DNA of 64,000 nucleotides from an uncultured Eggerthellaceae bacterium (GCA_947566075.1 CANOIM010000003.1:62001-126000); one strand, 5' to 3'; positions 18,805 through 29,970 are shown, numbered from the stretch's first letter. The notes: generated from the letters alone by a model not told the origin. Numbers and translations are program-made.

Positions 18805-18854
18805 TTTGCGGTATCATCCTTCCCCAAGGAAACGCCCAGGAGGAGATGTGCCCC

Positions 18855-19691
18855 ATGCCCCATACCATCGATCCGGTCTTCACGCCTGAGACGCTGCGTG
18901 CCCCAGAGATCCTGCAACAGGTCTTCGACGATCATCTGGGAGCGCTTCCGCAGCTCCAGCTCACGGGTAAGGTTGACAGCAACCCGAAGACCGCTGCCAT
19001 CATCTTGGCAGGCGGTACCGGTGAGCGCTTTGGCCGCGAAGGCGGCAAGCAGTTGGTGGAGATAGCGGGCAAGCCCATCCTCACCTGGTCTGCTGAGGCC
19101 TTCGACGCGGTGGGGGATATCGGGCTGATCGTGCTGGTGTGCCCCGAAGACCGTCAAGAGGAATACCTCAAGCGGGCGGTGGATCCGTTCCCCTTCGCCA
19201 CACCGGTGGTAGTGGCCCCTGCGGGCAAGCTGCGCCAGGAATCCGCTTTCCTGGGGTTGGAGGCCGTCCCTGATGACTATGAGTTCGTCGTTCTGCATGA
19301 CGGCGCGCGTCCTCTCATCACCCCAGAGCTCATCCTGCATACCATCAACACTGTGAAAGGCAACTTGGATGCAGACGGTGCGGTAGTGGCTCATCCTGCC
19401 ATCGACACGCTGAAGATCGTGGAAGACGGCGTGATATCCGGCACCCCTGACCGGCGTGTCTTCTGGAACGCGCAAACCCCCCAGGTCTTCCGTAGCGGCA
19501 TCTATCGCCGCGCCCATATGTCGGCACTCTCAGACGGCTTCGTGGGCACCGATGATTCCTCGCTCATCGAACGGTTGGGAGGCAGGGTGCTGGTGGTAGA
19601 GGGCAAGCGGGACAACATCAAGCTCACCGTGCCCGAGGATCTGACGCTGCTGGCTTCGGCCGTGCGCACGTTGCTCTCGGACGGGGCGTAA
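18855..19691 (+). CDS. ispD: 2-C-methyl-D-erythritol 4-phosphate cytidylyltransferase
   Basis: IspD transfers CMP from CTP to MEP in the non-mevalonate isoprenoid pathway. The nucleotide-binding motif AAIILAGGTGERFG starts about 45 residues in, followed by KQLVEIAGKPIL, VLHDGARPLITPE near 150, the DTLK segment and RRVFWNAQTPQVF. The N-terminal extension of about 45 residues is unusual for the family. ATG 18855 is preferred over ATG 18846, since AGGAGG ends only 2 bases before the latter. It is followed after 9 bases by ispF, so the two MEP-pathway genes are an operon with cysS. Confidence 0.93.
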   Translation: MPHTIDPVFTPETLRAPEILQQVFDDHLGALPQLQLTGKVDSNPKTAAIILAGGTGERFGREGGKQLVEIAGKPILTWSAEAFDAVGDIGLIVLVCPEDRQEEYLKRAVDPFPFATPVVVAPAGKLRQESAFLGLEAVPDDYEFVVLHDGARPLITPELILHTINTVKGNLDADGAVVAHPAIDTLKIVEDGVISGTPDRRVFWNAQTPQVFRSGIYRRAHMSALSDGFVGTDDSSLIERLGGRVLVVEGKRDNIKLTVPEDLTLLASAVRTLLSDGA

Positions 19692-19700
19692 GGGGTCTCC

Positions 19701-20177
19701 GTGGCAGAACGCATCGGCTTCGGCATGGACGTGCACGCCTTCGCTGAGGGCAGGCGGCTGATCCTGGGCGGCGTGGATATCCCGCACACCCAGGGGCTGC
19801 TGGGTCACTCGGACGCAGATGTGCTGGCCCACGCCATCGCAGACGCCCTCTTGAGCGCCGCGCGGCTGGGGGACATCGGCAAGCTGTTCCCTGATACTGA
19901 TCCGGCCTTCAAGGACGCGGATTCCCTGAAGCTCCTGGCGAAGGCGGCTCAGGTGGTGCGCGAAGCAGGGTGGAGCATCGTTGATGTAGATTCCACCATT
20001 GCCTGTCAGGCGCCCAAGCTCTCTCCCCACAGGGACCAGATGCGTGCGAATCTGGCAGCGGCGCTGGGGGTTTCCCAAGACAATGTGGGCGTGAAGGCCA
20101 CCACCACTGAACACCTCGGGTTCGAAGGCCGCGAAGAGGGCATCAGCGCCTATGCCGTATGCTTGTTGGAAAAGTAA
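19701..20177 (+). CDS. ispF: 2-C-methyl-D-erythritol 2,4-cyclodiphosphate synthase
   Basis: IspF converts CDP-ME 2-phosphate to ME-cyclodiphosphate with release of CMP. The 158-residue length is standard. The zinc-binding and active-site motifs are visible: GFGMDVHAF near residue 6 (Asp-x-His), GLLGHSDADVLAHA near 33-46, FPDTDP near 60, and the C-terminal KATTTEHLGFEGREEGI. It starts with GTG and follows ispD closely, with cysS 9 bases downstream. Confidence 0.95.
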   Translation: MAERIGFGMDVHAFAEGRRLILGGVDIPHTQGLLGHSDADVLAHAIADALLSAARLGDIGKLFPDTDPAFKDADSLKLLAKAAQVVREAGWSIVDVDSTIACQAPKLSPHRDQMRANLAAALGVSQDNVGVKATTTEHLGFEGREEGISAYAVCLLEK

Positions 20178-20186
20178 GGAGCATCC

Positions 20187-21684
<1,498 letters not shown>

Positions 21685-21686
<2 letters not shown>

Positions 21687-21794
21687 AGGGACAACGGGGA
21701 CGTAGGCTGTTGTCCTGTTCTCCGATAGCGGCAACTGAGCTGGCAAGCCTTTTTGGGAGAACAGGACAATAGCCTACGTCCCCGTTGTCCCTTT
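21685..21794. repeat. Palindromic repeat, full copy with 39-base arms
   Basis: Arms 21685-21723 and 21756-21794 are inverted copies with one mismatch, around a loop of 32 bases. The core (GGGACAACGGGGACGTAGGC) recurs at 53949-54016 and 57045-57074, and in part at 29971-29986. This copy sits between convergent cysS and the PARG-like gene, so it can act as a bidirectional terminator. It resembles REP-type elements; no transposase is nearby. Confidence 0.85.
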
Positions 21795-21801
21795 TCATCA
21801 T

Positions 21802-22701
21802 CTACCGGATGGTGATCCCCTCGGGTAGCTCAACGGAACGCCAGTCGTCCTCTTCGGCCTCCGCTTCCTCTTCGGCATCCTCTTCCACTGCAACGGTGTC
21901 CGGCTCTTCCGGATCGAAGGCCGCGCGGAACTCATCCACGAAGGCCCGCGGCACAGCGAACACGATGCGCCCAAGAGCGCCAGGGTGCTCTGCTACCCAG
22001 GCCTGGATGAGCCCGATCACCTGGGAAGTGGGATACCCGTTGCGCCCGCAGGCGAACGCGCCCATCACCAGCGTTTCCACCTCCTGAGCGGCGGCTATCC
22101 GCAAGAGCGTCTCCACGCGGGCAGCCAGTTCGTTATCACACTCCCGCTCAGAGCGGTGATTCTCCAGGGCGCGCCCCCGCACGGGTTCCGCCACCACGAT
22201 GACGTCTGCCTTCTTCACGTTGCCGCCCTGGAGGAACATCACCTCCGGCAGATAGGCGGCCCGGTTGGTGAACAGCATGCCGCGGCGGTAATCCTTGTTC
22301 TTGTCATGGTATGCGCCTCGGATGCCGCGCAGCACCTGATACAGGTTGCTCTCGGAGCAGAGGATCTGCTCAGGGCCGAAGGCTCCGTCTTCATAGGCAC
22401 CGCCCGGGCGCGTGAATGAAGCCGGATCCACCACGGCCACCTTCCCCTGACCATAGCGGCGGATGGCCTCGGGTGCGAAGCTGGTGACCACCTTCGTTTC
22501 CGTGGCCTCGAAGGGAGCCGGGTCTGGCAAGGGAAGCTCACGCCCTTCGCCCTCCTCATAGATGAGGGCAGCTGCCACGGTGTCTTCGGTATCCTTCGCG
22601 AAGGCGCCCTTCATGAGCCCTTCGTGCTTGGCTGCTTGGGCTTTGCGCTCTTCGCGCACCTCATCAGACTTGCGTCCTTGCTGCTCTCTTCCGTTCGCCA
22701 T
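21802..22701 (-). CDS. TIGR02452-type PARG/macro-domain protein
   Basis: The 299-residue protein has a helical charged N-terminal region, then the macro-like core: VVDPASFTRPGGAYEDGAFG near 95-114, ILCSESNLY, MLFTNRAAYLPEVMF, DVIVVAEPVRGRA, and VMGAFACGRNGYP near 220. This order matches bacterial-type poly(ADP-ribose) glycohydrolases (TIGR02452/DUF2263). The usual GGG loop is GGA, and the usual QEE pair aligns with PEQ, so the second, catalytic Glu may be replaced by Gln. A very acidic tail (Glu/Ala/Asp runs) ends the protein. It may be a weakened enzyme or an ADP-ribose reader. It stands alone, convergent with cysS. Confidence 0.75.
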   Translation of the reverse strand: MANGREQQGRKSDEVREERKAQAAKHEGLMKGAFAKDTEDTVAAALIYEEGEGRELPLPDPAPFEATETKVVTSFAPEAIRRYGQGKVAVVDPASFTRPGGAYEDGAFGPEQILCSESNLYQVLRGIRGAYHDKNKDYRRGMLFTNRAAYLPEVMFLQGGNVKKADVIVVAEPVRGRALENHRSERECDNELAARVETLLRIAAAQEVETLVMGAFACGRNGYPTSQVIGLIQAWVAEHPGALGRIVFAVPRAFVDEFRAAFDPEEPDTVAVEEDAEEEAEAEEDDWRSVELPEGITIR

Positions 22702-22820
22702 GATGGATCCTTTCCGCTTTCTGGTTCAGGGCCCTATCATATCCTTTTGGGTGGATATCTTCACATTGTGCGACAATAGGGCTTGCATTCATCATGCAGC
22801 ATATGGGAAGAAGCTCCGTC

Positions 22821-24173
22821 ATGACAGATTCTACGCAATCAACGCATCCTTGTCCGTTCGACCTCCACGACGCTGAGAACCACGCCGCCCAAGAGGCCTT
22901 CGGGCACTTCCTCGAGAACATCCCCGGCGGTATCTTCCGCTACAGCGCTGAAGATCCCGGCCAGATAGATTACATCAGCAAGGATCTCATCTCGCTCATG
23001 GGCTGCGCTGACAAAGCGGAGTTCGATCAGCTCACCGGTGGGTGCTTCAGCGGCATCGTGCATCCGGAAGACCGCCAGCGCGTGCTGGATTCCATCGATC
23101 AGCAGATCGCCGTAGGAGATACGGATGAGGTGGTCTACCGCCTGAACCGCTCAGATGGCGAAGAGATCTGGGTGGATGACCGGGGGCGCATCGTCACAGA
23201 TTCCGCGGGCCACCGCTGGTTCTATGTGCTGGTGGTTGATATCACCAGCAAGATCGCTAGCGAACGGGAGCTGAAGCGGGCCCATGAGCGCATGAACATC
23301 CTCACAGCCCTCAGCAATGATGTGGTGTTCGATATCGAATGCGGCACGGGCTACGCGCAGGTCTTCGGGGATTTCAAAGACCGCTTCGCCCGGGAGCCCC
23401 GGCAGGAGGATTTCGTCGTCCAGCGCCGCTGCCACAAGGAATGCCATCTGGACATCCACACCACTGACCTCTCAGAGCTCATGGAATCCATCACGCCGGA
23501 TAGCCTGGTTGATTTCGAGACCTCCACCGAAGGTCCCGATGGGGAACCGGTCTGGTATCGCTATCAGTCGGTGGTGCTCTACGACGAAGACAACAACGCA
23601 GTGCGCCATGTGGGGCGCTTGCTAGACACCCATGAGATGGCCCTGCGCGAATCCCAGTTCCGGCGGCGGGCGGAGAAGGACAGCCTGACCGGGCTGTACA
23701 ACCGCTCGGCTGCCTTGAACCGCATAGAACCCGTGTTGTGCAACGAAGAGGTTCCGTTCACCTTCTTCCTCATAGACATAGATGACTTCAAGGGCGTGAA
23801 TGACACCTACGGTCATCCCGAGGGAGACCGCGTCCTCAAAGAGCTAGCGGAATTCCTCACCAATGTCATGCGCCATGAAGATGTGGTGGCGCGCCTGGGC
23901 GGGGATGAGTTCGCCATCTTCGCGAAGGGCCTCAAGGATGGCGCTCCCCTCAAGCGCATCACTGAACATCTCACCCGCGGTCCCTTCGCCACCCAGCGTC
24001 AGACCGATGACGGGAAGCCCGTGGGGCCTGTTCCCTCCATCTCCATTGGCGCGGTGCACAGCGAAGGAGGTCCGCTCACCTTCGAAGAGGTGTATGCCCA
24101 GGCAGATGCGGCGCTCTATGAGGCGAAGCAGAAGGGGAAGGCCCAGGCTTGCGTGAAGCCCCTCAAGGGATGA
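22821..24173 (+). CDS. PAS-GGDEF diguanylate cyclase
   Basis: The ATG at 22821 is preferred (purine-rich GGGAAGAAG upstream), though in-frame ATGs at 22794 and 22803 exist. The product is about 450 residues, cytosolic, without membrane segments. A PAS/PAC module (near 25-145, GIVHPEDRQRV) is followed by a second PAS-like region and a C-terminal GGDEF domain with RLGGDEFAIF. An RHED inhibitory site lies five residues before GGDEF, as in feedback-regulated diguanylate cyclases. It makes cyclic-di-GMP from two GTP. It heads a cyclic-di-GMP/phosphorelay block. Confidence 0.9.
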   Translation: MTDSTQSTHPCPFDLHDAENHAAQEAFGHFLENIPGGIFRYSAEDPGQIDYISKDLISLMGCADKAEFDQLTGGCFSGIVHPEDRQRVLDSIDQQIAVGDTDEVVYRLNRSDGEEIWVDDRGRIVTDSAGHRWFYVLVVDITSKIASERELKRAHERMNILTALSNDVVFDIECGTGYAQVFGDFKDRFAREPRQEDFVVQRRCHKECHLDIHTTDLSELMESITPDSLVDFETSTEGPDGEPVWYRYQSVVLYDEDNNAVRHVGRLLDTHEMALRESQFRRRAEKDSLTGLYNRSAALNRIEPVLCNEEVPFTFFLIDIDDFKGVNDTYGHPEGDRVLKELAEFLTNVMRHEDVVARLGGDEFAIFAKGLKDGAPLKRITEHLTRGPFATQRQTDDGKPVGPVPSISIGAVHSEGGPLTFEEVYAQADAALYEAKQKGKAQACVKPLKG

Positions 24174-24268
24174 AGCGCACCCTTCATTTCGTCATCCAAG
24201 CGCTTTGGTCATCATTGAAAAGGCAACCCTGCCCAAGTATGATATGCACTATGCGAAAATAAACGGTT

Positions 24269-24305
24269 CATCAACAAGTCATCCCCATGAGAAGGCTTGT
24301 TGATG
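24269..24305 (+). promoter_or_regulatory. Inverted repeat upstream of the HD-GYP/GGDEF gene
   Basis: CATCAACAAG and CTTGTTGATG (10-base arms) are separated by 17 bases in the gap between the cyclase and the HD-GYP gene. With no T run following, it is more likely an operator or mRNA leader structure than a terminator. Confidence 0.4.
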
Positions 24306-24323
24306 GCCTGAGCAAGACCGCTC

Positions 24324-26525
24324 GTGGATAGCAGGGGTTACCGCCTCCGTATTGCCCAGCAGAAGGGGACGATAGAACTGGATACCATCGTGAAGACCGC
24401 GCAGATTCCCTCGGTGGCCCAAGCCAAGCAGAAGCAGACCATCCTCATCGTTGATGATGATGCACTCCAGCGTGCGATTTTGGCCGAATTGATCGGCTCC
24501 ACCTATGAGATCGTGGAAGCTGAGAACGGCCTTGAAGGTATAGCTGCCATGCAGAAGCTGGGCACCAAGATATCCCTGGTCCTGTTGGATATCAACATGC
24601 CGGAGATGGATGGGTTCGATGTGCTGGCGGTCATGAACAAGAACAAGTGGATCGACGACATGCCCGTCATCATGGTCACCTCGGAAACGGCCTCCTCCTA
24701 CCTAGGGAGAGCCTACGAGTTAGGGGCTGTGGATTTCATCAGTCGCCCCCTTGACAAAGAAGTGGTTCTGCGGCGCATTTCTAACATCATTCTTCTCTTC
24801 GCGAAGCAGAAGGCTTTGGTGGGGCTGGTGGCCGACCAGGTCCTGGAACGCGAAAAAGCCAACAACCTGATGATCTCCATCCTGAGCCACATCGTGGAGT
24901 TCCGCAATGGCGAGAGCGGCTTGCATGTCATGCATGTCTCTACCATGACGGAGATCCTGTTGAACCAGGTGGCGAAGAAGACTGACCGCTATAAGCTCAC
25001 CCCGGGAGATATCTCCCGCATCTCCATGGCTTCCAGCCTCCATGACGTGGGCAAGATATCCATCCCAGATTCCGTGCTCAACAAGCCGGGGCGCTTGACC
25101 GAAGAGGAATTCGAGCTGATGAAGACCCACACCTCAGTGGGGGCTGCCATGCTGGCTGATGTGCCCGTTCACCAGGAAGACCCTCTGGTGCGCACGGCCT
25201 ATGAGATCTGCCGCTGGCACCATGAGCGCTATGATGGCGGCGGATACCCCGATGGCCTCAAAGGGGATGACATCCCCATCTCAGCCCAAGCGGTCTCACT
25301 GGCGGATGTCTACGATGCCCTTACCAGCAAGCGCGTCTACAAGGATGCCTTCTCCCATGAGAAGGCCATGGAGATGATCCTGGCAGGGGAATGCGGCACC
25401 TTCAACCCCTTCCTGCTGGAATGCTTCGTAGAGGTGGCCGATGAGATCCATGAGCAGCTGAAGCTGAATTCCCTCAGCGTGGGGGCTGACCGTGAGATCG
25501 GCCATATCGTGGAAGAGGCCATCACCCCTGAGAAGGGCGAAGCCTCTAGCCGCACCCTGGAGCTGCTTGATTATGAGCGCATGAAGTATCAGTTCTTCGC
25601 TTCCATGTCCAATGAGCTGCAGTATGAATACACCGAAGACCCGCCCATGGCCGTGCTGTCAGATTGGGCTGAGATCAAGATGGGCCTGCCCGAGGTGATC
25701 AAGGAGCCCTATGAGGATCAGGCGCTCAATGACATCTTCGGGGCAGAGAACCTGCAGAACCTGCGAGAAGCGCTCCATGGCACCACACCGGAAGAGCCTG
25801 TGATCCAGATGGAATTCGAAGCCAGCGTTGAGGGGGAGCCCCGCTGGTTCCAGATCACGGCCCACGCGAACTGGAGCGCTGATGACCCGAAGGTCTATCT
25901 GGGCTCCATCGGCAAGGTGGTGGACATCCACGAACACCATGAGAAGATGGCTGACCTTCAGCGCAGGGCCACCCATGATTCCCTCACGGGCCTTTTGAAC
26001 CATAGCTATGCCAAGAAGCTGGTCCAAGAGCGCATGAAGCTCAACCCCGAAAAGGACTTCGTCTTCATCATCTTGGATATGGACAAGTTCAAGATGGTGA
26101 ATGACACCTACGGCCACCTCTTCGGTGACAAGGTGCTCTTCCATCTGGCCCAGCGCTTGGAAGGCAGCGTCCGCGGCAATGACATCGTTGCTCGGGTGGG
26201 GGGCGATGAGTTCTTCGTGTGCATGGAATGCAGCATAGAGCCAGAACCGCTGGTCAAGCGCATCTATGAGACGGTCATCGGCGAATACGACGGGATCGAT
26301 GTTTCTGTTAGCATAGGCATCGCAACAGCCAAGGGCGAAGAGGGCTCCTATGATGACCTGTTCCGCAGCGCTGATCACGCGCTCTACCAGATGAAAGCGG
26401 CAGGACGCGGCGGTTACATCTTCGCTGAGCGGCTGCTGTCCGAAGCAGAGGCCCTATCGGCCATCTCGGCCATAGACGCCCAGGAAGAGGGAAGCATCCA
26501 GGCGGTTCGCGTTAGTCGGAGCTAA
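24324..26525 (+). CDS. REC-HD-GYP-PAS-GGDEF cyclic-di-GMP turnover protein
   Basis: The 733-residue soluble protein combines a receiver domain (IVDDDALQR near 42, phospho-acceptor Asp in LLDINMPEMDG near 92), an HD-GYP phosphodiesterase domain (HDVGKISIPDSVLNKPG near 240, HHERYDGGGYPDGLKG near 305), a PAS-like stretch, and a GGDEF domain (RVGGDEFFV near 630) with an RGND inhibitory site. It can thus both make and degrade cyclic-di-GMP under phosphorylation control. The receiver's conserved Lys before Pro appears as Arg (FISRPLD). The start is uncertain: GTG 24324 has no clear ribosome-binding site. Confidence 0.9.
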   Translation: MDSRGYRLRIAQQKGTIELDTIVKTAQIPSVAQAKQKQTILIVDDDALQRAILAELIGSTYEIVEAENGLEGIAAMQKLGTKISLVLLDINMPEMDGFDVLAVMNKNKWIDDMPVIMVTSETASSYLGRAYELGAVDFISRPLDKEVVLRRISNIILLFAKQKALVGLVADQVLEREKANNLMISILSHIVEFRNGESGLHVMHVSTMTEILLNQVAKKTDRYKLTPGDISRISMASSLHDVGKISIPDSVLNKPGRLTEEEFELMKTHTSVGAAMLADVPVHQEDPLVRTAYEICRWHHERYDGGGYPDGLKGDDIPISAQAVSLADVYDALTSKRVYKDAFSHEKAMEMILAGECGTFNPFLLECFVEVADEIHEQLKLNSLSVGADREIGHIVEEAITPEKGEASSRTLELLDYERMKYQFFASMSNELQYEYTEDPPMAVLSDWAEIKMGLPEVIKEPYEDQALNDIFGAENLQNLREALHGTTPEEPVIQMEFEASVEGEPRWFQITAHANWSADDPKVYLGSIGKVVDIHEHHEKMADLQRRATHDSLTGLLNHSYAKKLVQERMKLNPEKDFVFIILDMDKFKMVNDTYGHLFGDKVLFHLAQRLEGSVRGNDIVARVGGDEFFVCMECSIEPEPLVKRIYETVIGEYDGIDVSVSIGIATAKGEEGSYDDLFRSADHALYQMKAAGRGGYIFAERLLSEAEALSAISAIDAQEEGSIQAVRVSRS

Positions 26526-26569
26526 GAAGCGGAAGGCCCCGTTCGGTGCCATAGAAGGAGATGGGATAG

Positions 26570-26935
26570 ATGTCACTGGAAACATGCTATGCACAGCTCG
26601 GCGGCGATCTTGAGGATGTCCGTTCACGGCTCGTCACCGATGAGCGCATCACCAAGTTCATCGGCATCTTCGCGGAAAGCCCTTTATTCGACAACCTCAA
26701 GAAGGCCTTGGATGAAGGGAATATGGAAGAGGCATTCCGGGCCGCCCACACCATGAAGGGCAACAGTCGGGATATGGGCTTCATGCCGCTCTATGAGGCC
26801 TCCTGTGAGCTTTCTGAGGTCTTGCGGTTGGATGAAGCCGGTGTGCCCGCAGGCCCCCTGGAGCAGGTGCCTGAGCTCTTCGGGAAGCTTGAGAGCGCCT
26901 ACCGCACCACGGTGGATGCGTTCTCGCAGATCTAA
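26570..26935 (+). CDS. Hpt-domain phosphotransfer protein
   Basis: The 121-residue four-helix protein has the phosphotransfer motif AAHTMKGNSRDMGF, with the phospho-accepting His near residue 60. Hpt proteins shuttle phosphate between the receiver of a hybrid kinase and a response regulator. It sits between the REC-HD-GYP gene and the hybrid kinase, about 45 bases from the former, behind an AAGGAG site, so the partners are probably those two. Confidence 0.9.
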   Translation: MSLETCYAQLGGDLEDVRSRLVTDERITKFIGIFAESPLFDNLKKALDEGNMEEAFRAAHTMKGNSRDMGFMPLYEASCELSEVLRLDEAGVPAGPLEQVPELFGKLESAYRTTVDAFSQI

Positions 26936-26990
26936 CGGCATGGCGAAGGGCTTTTGGGCCCTTCGTTCATAGGAGGAGGGCATTCAGCCT

Positions 26991-29969
26991 ATGACGGCAA
27001 CGGAGGCAGCGAACAGATTGGGGCTTGTGACACGCAATCGTGTCGTTGCTGCCGTTTGCGCAGTCATCATCATCGTCATCTCGTTCCTCATGTTCTTGAC
27101 CGCCACCCAAGAGCGCATCGTCGATCAGAATCAGCGTTACTTGGAAGGCACTACGCTGCAAACATCCCGCCGCGTAGCTGACCTCCTTTCCAACGCCCAG
27201 ATGATGATCGATGTAGAGGCCACCAGCTATCAAGCGCGCATGACCTCTGACCGGGTGGATCCAGCTGATCTTCCCAGCATCCTACGGTCGTCCCCCTTCG
27301 ATCACATCATCTTGGTCAGCAAGGATGGCCAGGTCTACGATGACCGCGGCGTGGTGGAAGGGCTCAAGGCGGATGAGATCCTCCCTCAGGGGTTCACGGG
27401 CACCTCAGGGGCGGTTTCCATCAAGTCGTCTTCCATAGACAAGGAACCCATGGTGGCCTTCTACACCCCCATCGAATACCAAGGGGAAGTGGTGGGCATC
27501 CTCGTGGGGTCTTATACGGAGGTCCATCTCTCCGAGATGATCACCACCTATTTCTTCGGCGAGCAAACCTCCACCTACCTCTGTGACAGTGACGGCACCA
27601 TCATCGCCAGCTCTGCCACCACGCAGAACAACTATGAGACCGTGGCTGACATCTATGGCAGCGAAGAGCTGGAAGGGGTCACCTTAGAAGAGCTTGAGCA
27701 AGCCCTTGCCAGTAACACTGATATCGGCTTCTCTTATACGACGCCTGCAGGGACGGGCACTGCCTATCTGATGGATATCGAAGGCACCTCATGGATGGTG
27801 CTGCGGTCATTCCCCGCCACCATCACCAACAGCATGATCGATAACGCCACCACGGCTGCCATCATCTTGATCTTGGGGGTCACAGCCGCCATCATCCTCT
27901 TCGTGGCCGTGCTGCTGGTGCAGTCTCGCCGCCAATCGAAGCAACTCCTCTTCGAGAAGACCCAGGCTACCCGCATCGTAGATGCCTCCACGAACCTGTT
28001 CCAACGGCTCATCCGGCTTGACTTCAAGAACGGCACCTATGAGTACCTGAAATCCTCAGGCCTGTCAGGCAACTTCAAACACGAGGGCAGCATCGATGTC
28101 TTCCGGGAGTATTGGATCGGGCGCGCAGATGACGATGCGAACAAGGCCATCATCGCGAAGGCCTTAGACCCTGACCTCATCCAGCGGGATCTGACCAAAG
28201 ACACTCCCTACCTTCAGGTGGAATACCAGATACCAAGCGCTGATGATCCCAACACCCTTGTGTGGATCCAGGTTTCCGTCATCTGCCTTGAGCGGGATAG
28301 CAAGGGCATTGCCGAAAGCGTGCTGTTGGCGGTCCAAGACGTGACCGATATCAAGCGGCAAGAGCTGGCTGCCCGAGAAGCGCTGGAGGAAGCCTATCTG
28401 GCAGCGGATCAAGCTTCCAAGGCCAAGAGCGATTTCCTGAATTCCATGAGCCATGATATCCGCACCCCCATGAATTCCATCATGGGCCTCACCGCTATCG
28501 CTGCCATGCACATCGATGATACAGAACGGGTGAAGGATTGCCTGAACAAGATCACCATCTCCAACAAGCATCTGCTGGGCCTCATCAACGAGGTGCTGGA
28601 TATGGCCAAGATCGAATCAGGGAAGATATCCTTGGCTGACGAAGAGTTCGACATAGCTGAAACGGTTGAGAACCTGCTCACCATCGTCCATCCTCAGATT
28701 GAGGCGAAGGGCCAAACGCTCAAGGTGGATATCGCCGACATCAAGCATGAGCATGTGATCGGTGACCCCATGCGCCTGCAGCAGGTCTTCATGAACATCA
28801 TGGGCAACGCCATCAAATTCACCCCCGAGGGGGGCACCATCGGGTTCTACATCACCGAAAAGCCCTCGCCCACCCATGGCAGCGGCTGTTATGAGTTCAC
28901 CTTCACGGATACGGGTTGCGGCATGGATGAGGAGTTCGTCCAGCGCGTCTTCGAACCGTTCTCCCGGGCCAATGATTCGCGCACCAGCAAGGTGGAGGGC
29001 ACGGGTCTGGGCATGGCCATCGTGAAGAGCATCGTCTCCTTGATGAATGGCACCATTGAAGTGGAAAGCAAGCTGAACGAGGGCTCAACGTTCCGCGTGA
29101 CGGTGTTCCTGAAGCTGCGTGACCCGAAGGACGAAGACCTCACTGGTCTCCAAGGGCTCACCGTGCTGGTGGCCGACGATGATGAGGATGCTTGCGAAAG
29201 CGCCGTTGAGCTGCTTGAGAGCATCGGCATGCAGGCAGAGTACGTGACCAATGGCCATGCGGCGGTGGAGGCTGTGCGCGAACGCCACAAGCGGGATGAT
29301 GGCTATGCGGCGGTCATCTTGGACTGGAAGATGCCCGAGAAGAGCGGCATCGAGGCTGCGCGGGATATCCGCCAGATAGCGGATGCGAACCTGCCCATCA
29401 TCATTCTGTCCGCCTTCGACTGGTCTTCCATAGAACGAGAAGCGCGCGAAACAGGAGTGGATGCGTTCATCTCCAAGCCCCTGTTCCGCTCTCGGTTGAT
29501 CCACGTCATGCAAAGCCTTGTGACGGGGGTTGACCGGGAAGGCTACGATGAGCGCAAGGAGCTTCAACAGGCAGATTACAAGGACAAGCGCATCCTCCTG
29601 ACCGAAGACAACGTCATGGCTGCCGAGATAGGCCTGGACATCATCGGGATGACAGGCGCTCAGGTAGACCACGCCGAAAACGGCCAGGAGGCCCTTGACG
29701 CGCTCCTGCAGCATGAGCCGAATCACTATGACCTGGTCTTCATGGATATCCAGATGCCCGTCATGAACGGCTACGAAGCTACGCGGGCTATCCGTGCTGC
29801 CGCGAAGGAGGGCAGGCCTGATCTGGCCGAGCTGCCCATCGTGGCGCTTTCGGCGGATGCCTTCGCAGAGGATATCCAAAAGGCGAAGGCCGCGGGCATG
29901 AACGACCACATGTCCAAGCCTATGGAGATAAAGAACCTCTTGCGCATGCTTGACCAGTGGGCCATCTAA
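26991..29969 (+). CDS. Cache-domain hybrid sensor histidine kinase with two receivers
   Basis: The 992-residue inner-membrane kinase has TM1 near 18-40, an extracellular dCache-type sensor (about 45-285), TM2 near 288-314, a PAS-like linker, HisKA with SHDIRTPMNSIMG near 485, HATPase with NAIKFTPEGG near 605 and GTGLGMAIVKSIV near 669, then two receivers: REC1 (VLVADDDEDAC; Asp in ILDWKMPEKSG near 777) and REC2 (ILLTEDNVMAA; Asp in FMDIQMPVMNG near 918). GGAGGAGGG precedes the ATG. With the upstream Hpt protein it could form a relay to the REC-HD-GYP regulator. The signal is unknown. Confidence 0.93.
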   Translation: MTATEAANRLGLVTRNRVVAAVCAVIIIVISFLMFLTATQERIVDQNQRYLEGTTLQTSRRVADLLSNAQMMIDVEATSYQARMTSDRVDPADLPSILRSSPFDHIILVSKDGQVYDDRGVVEGLKADEILPQGFTGTSGAVSIKSSSIDKEPMVAFYTPIEYQGEVVGILVGSYTEVHLSEMITTYFFGEQTSTYLCDSDGTIIASSATTQNNYETVADIYGSEELEGVTLEELEQALASNTDIGFSYTTPAGTGTAYLMDIEGTSWMVLRSFPATITNSMIDNATTAAIILILGVTAAIILFVAVLLVQSRRQSKQLLFEKTQATRIVDASTNLFQRLIRLDFKNGTYEYLKSSGLSGNFKHEGSIDVFREYWIGRADDDANKAIIAKALDPDLIQRDLTKDTPYLQVEYQIPSADDPNTLVWIQVSVICLERDSKGIAESVLLAVQDVTDIKRQELAAREALEEAYLAADQASKAKSDFLNSMSHDIRTPMNSIMGLTAIAAMHIDDTERVKDCLNKITISNKHLLGLINEVLDMAKIESGKISLADEEFDIAETVENLLTIVHPQIEAKGQTLKVDIADIKHEHVIGDPMRLQQVFMNIMGNAIKFTPEGGTIGFYITEKPSPTHGSGCYEFTFTDTGCGMDEEFVQRVFEPFSRANDSRTSKVEGTGLGMAIVKSIVSLMNGTIEVESKLNEGSTFRVTVFLKLRDPKDEDLTGLQGLTVLVADDDEDACESAVELLESIGMQAEYVTNGHAAVEAVRERHKRDDGYAAVILDWKMPEKSGIEAARDIRQIADANLPIIILSAFDWSSIEREARETGVDAFISKPLFRSRLIHVMQSLVTGVDREGYDERKELQQADYKDKRILLTEDNVMAAEIGLDIIGMTGAQVDHAENGQEALDALLQHEPNHYDLVFMDIQMPVMNGYEATRAIRAAAKEGRPDLAELPIVALSADAFAEDIQKAKAAGMNDHMSKPMEIKNLLRMLDQWAI

Positions 29970-29970
29970 A

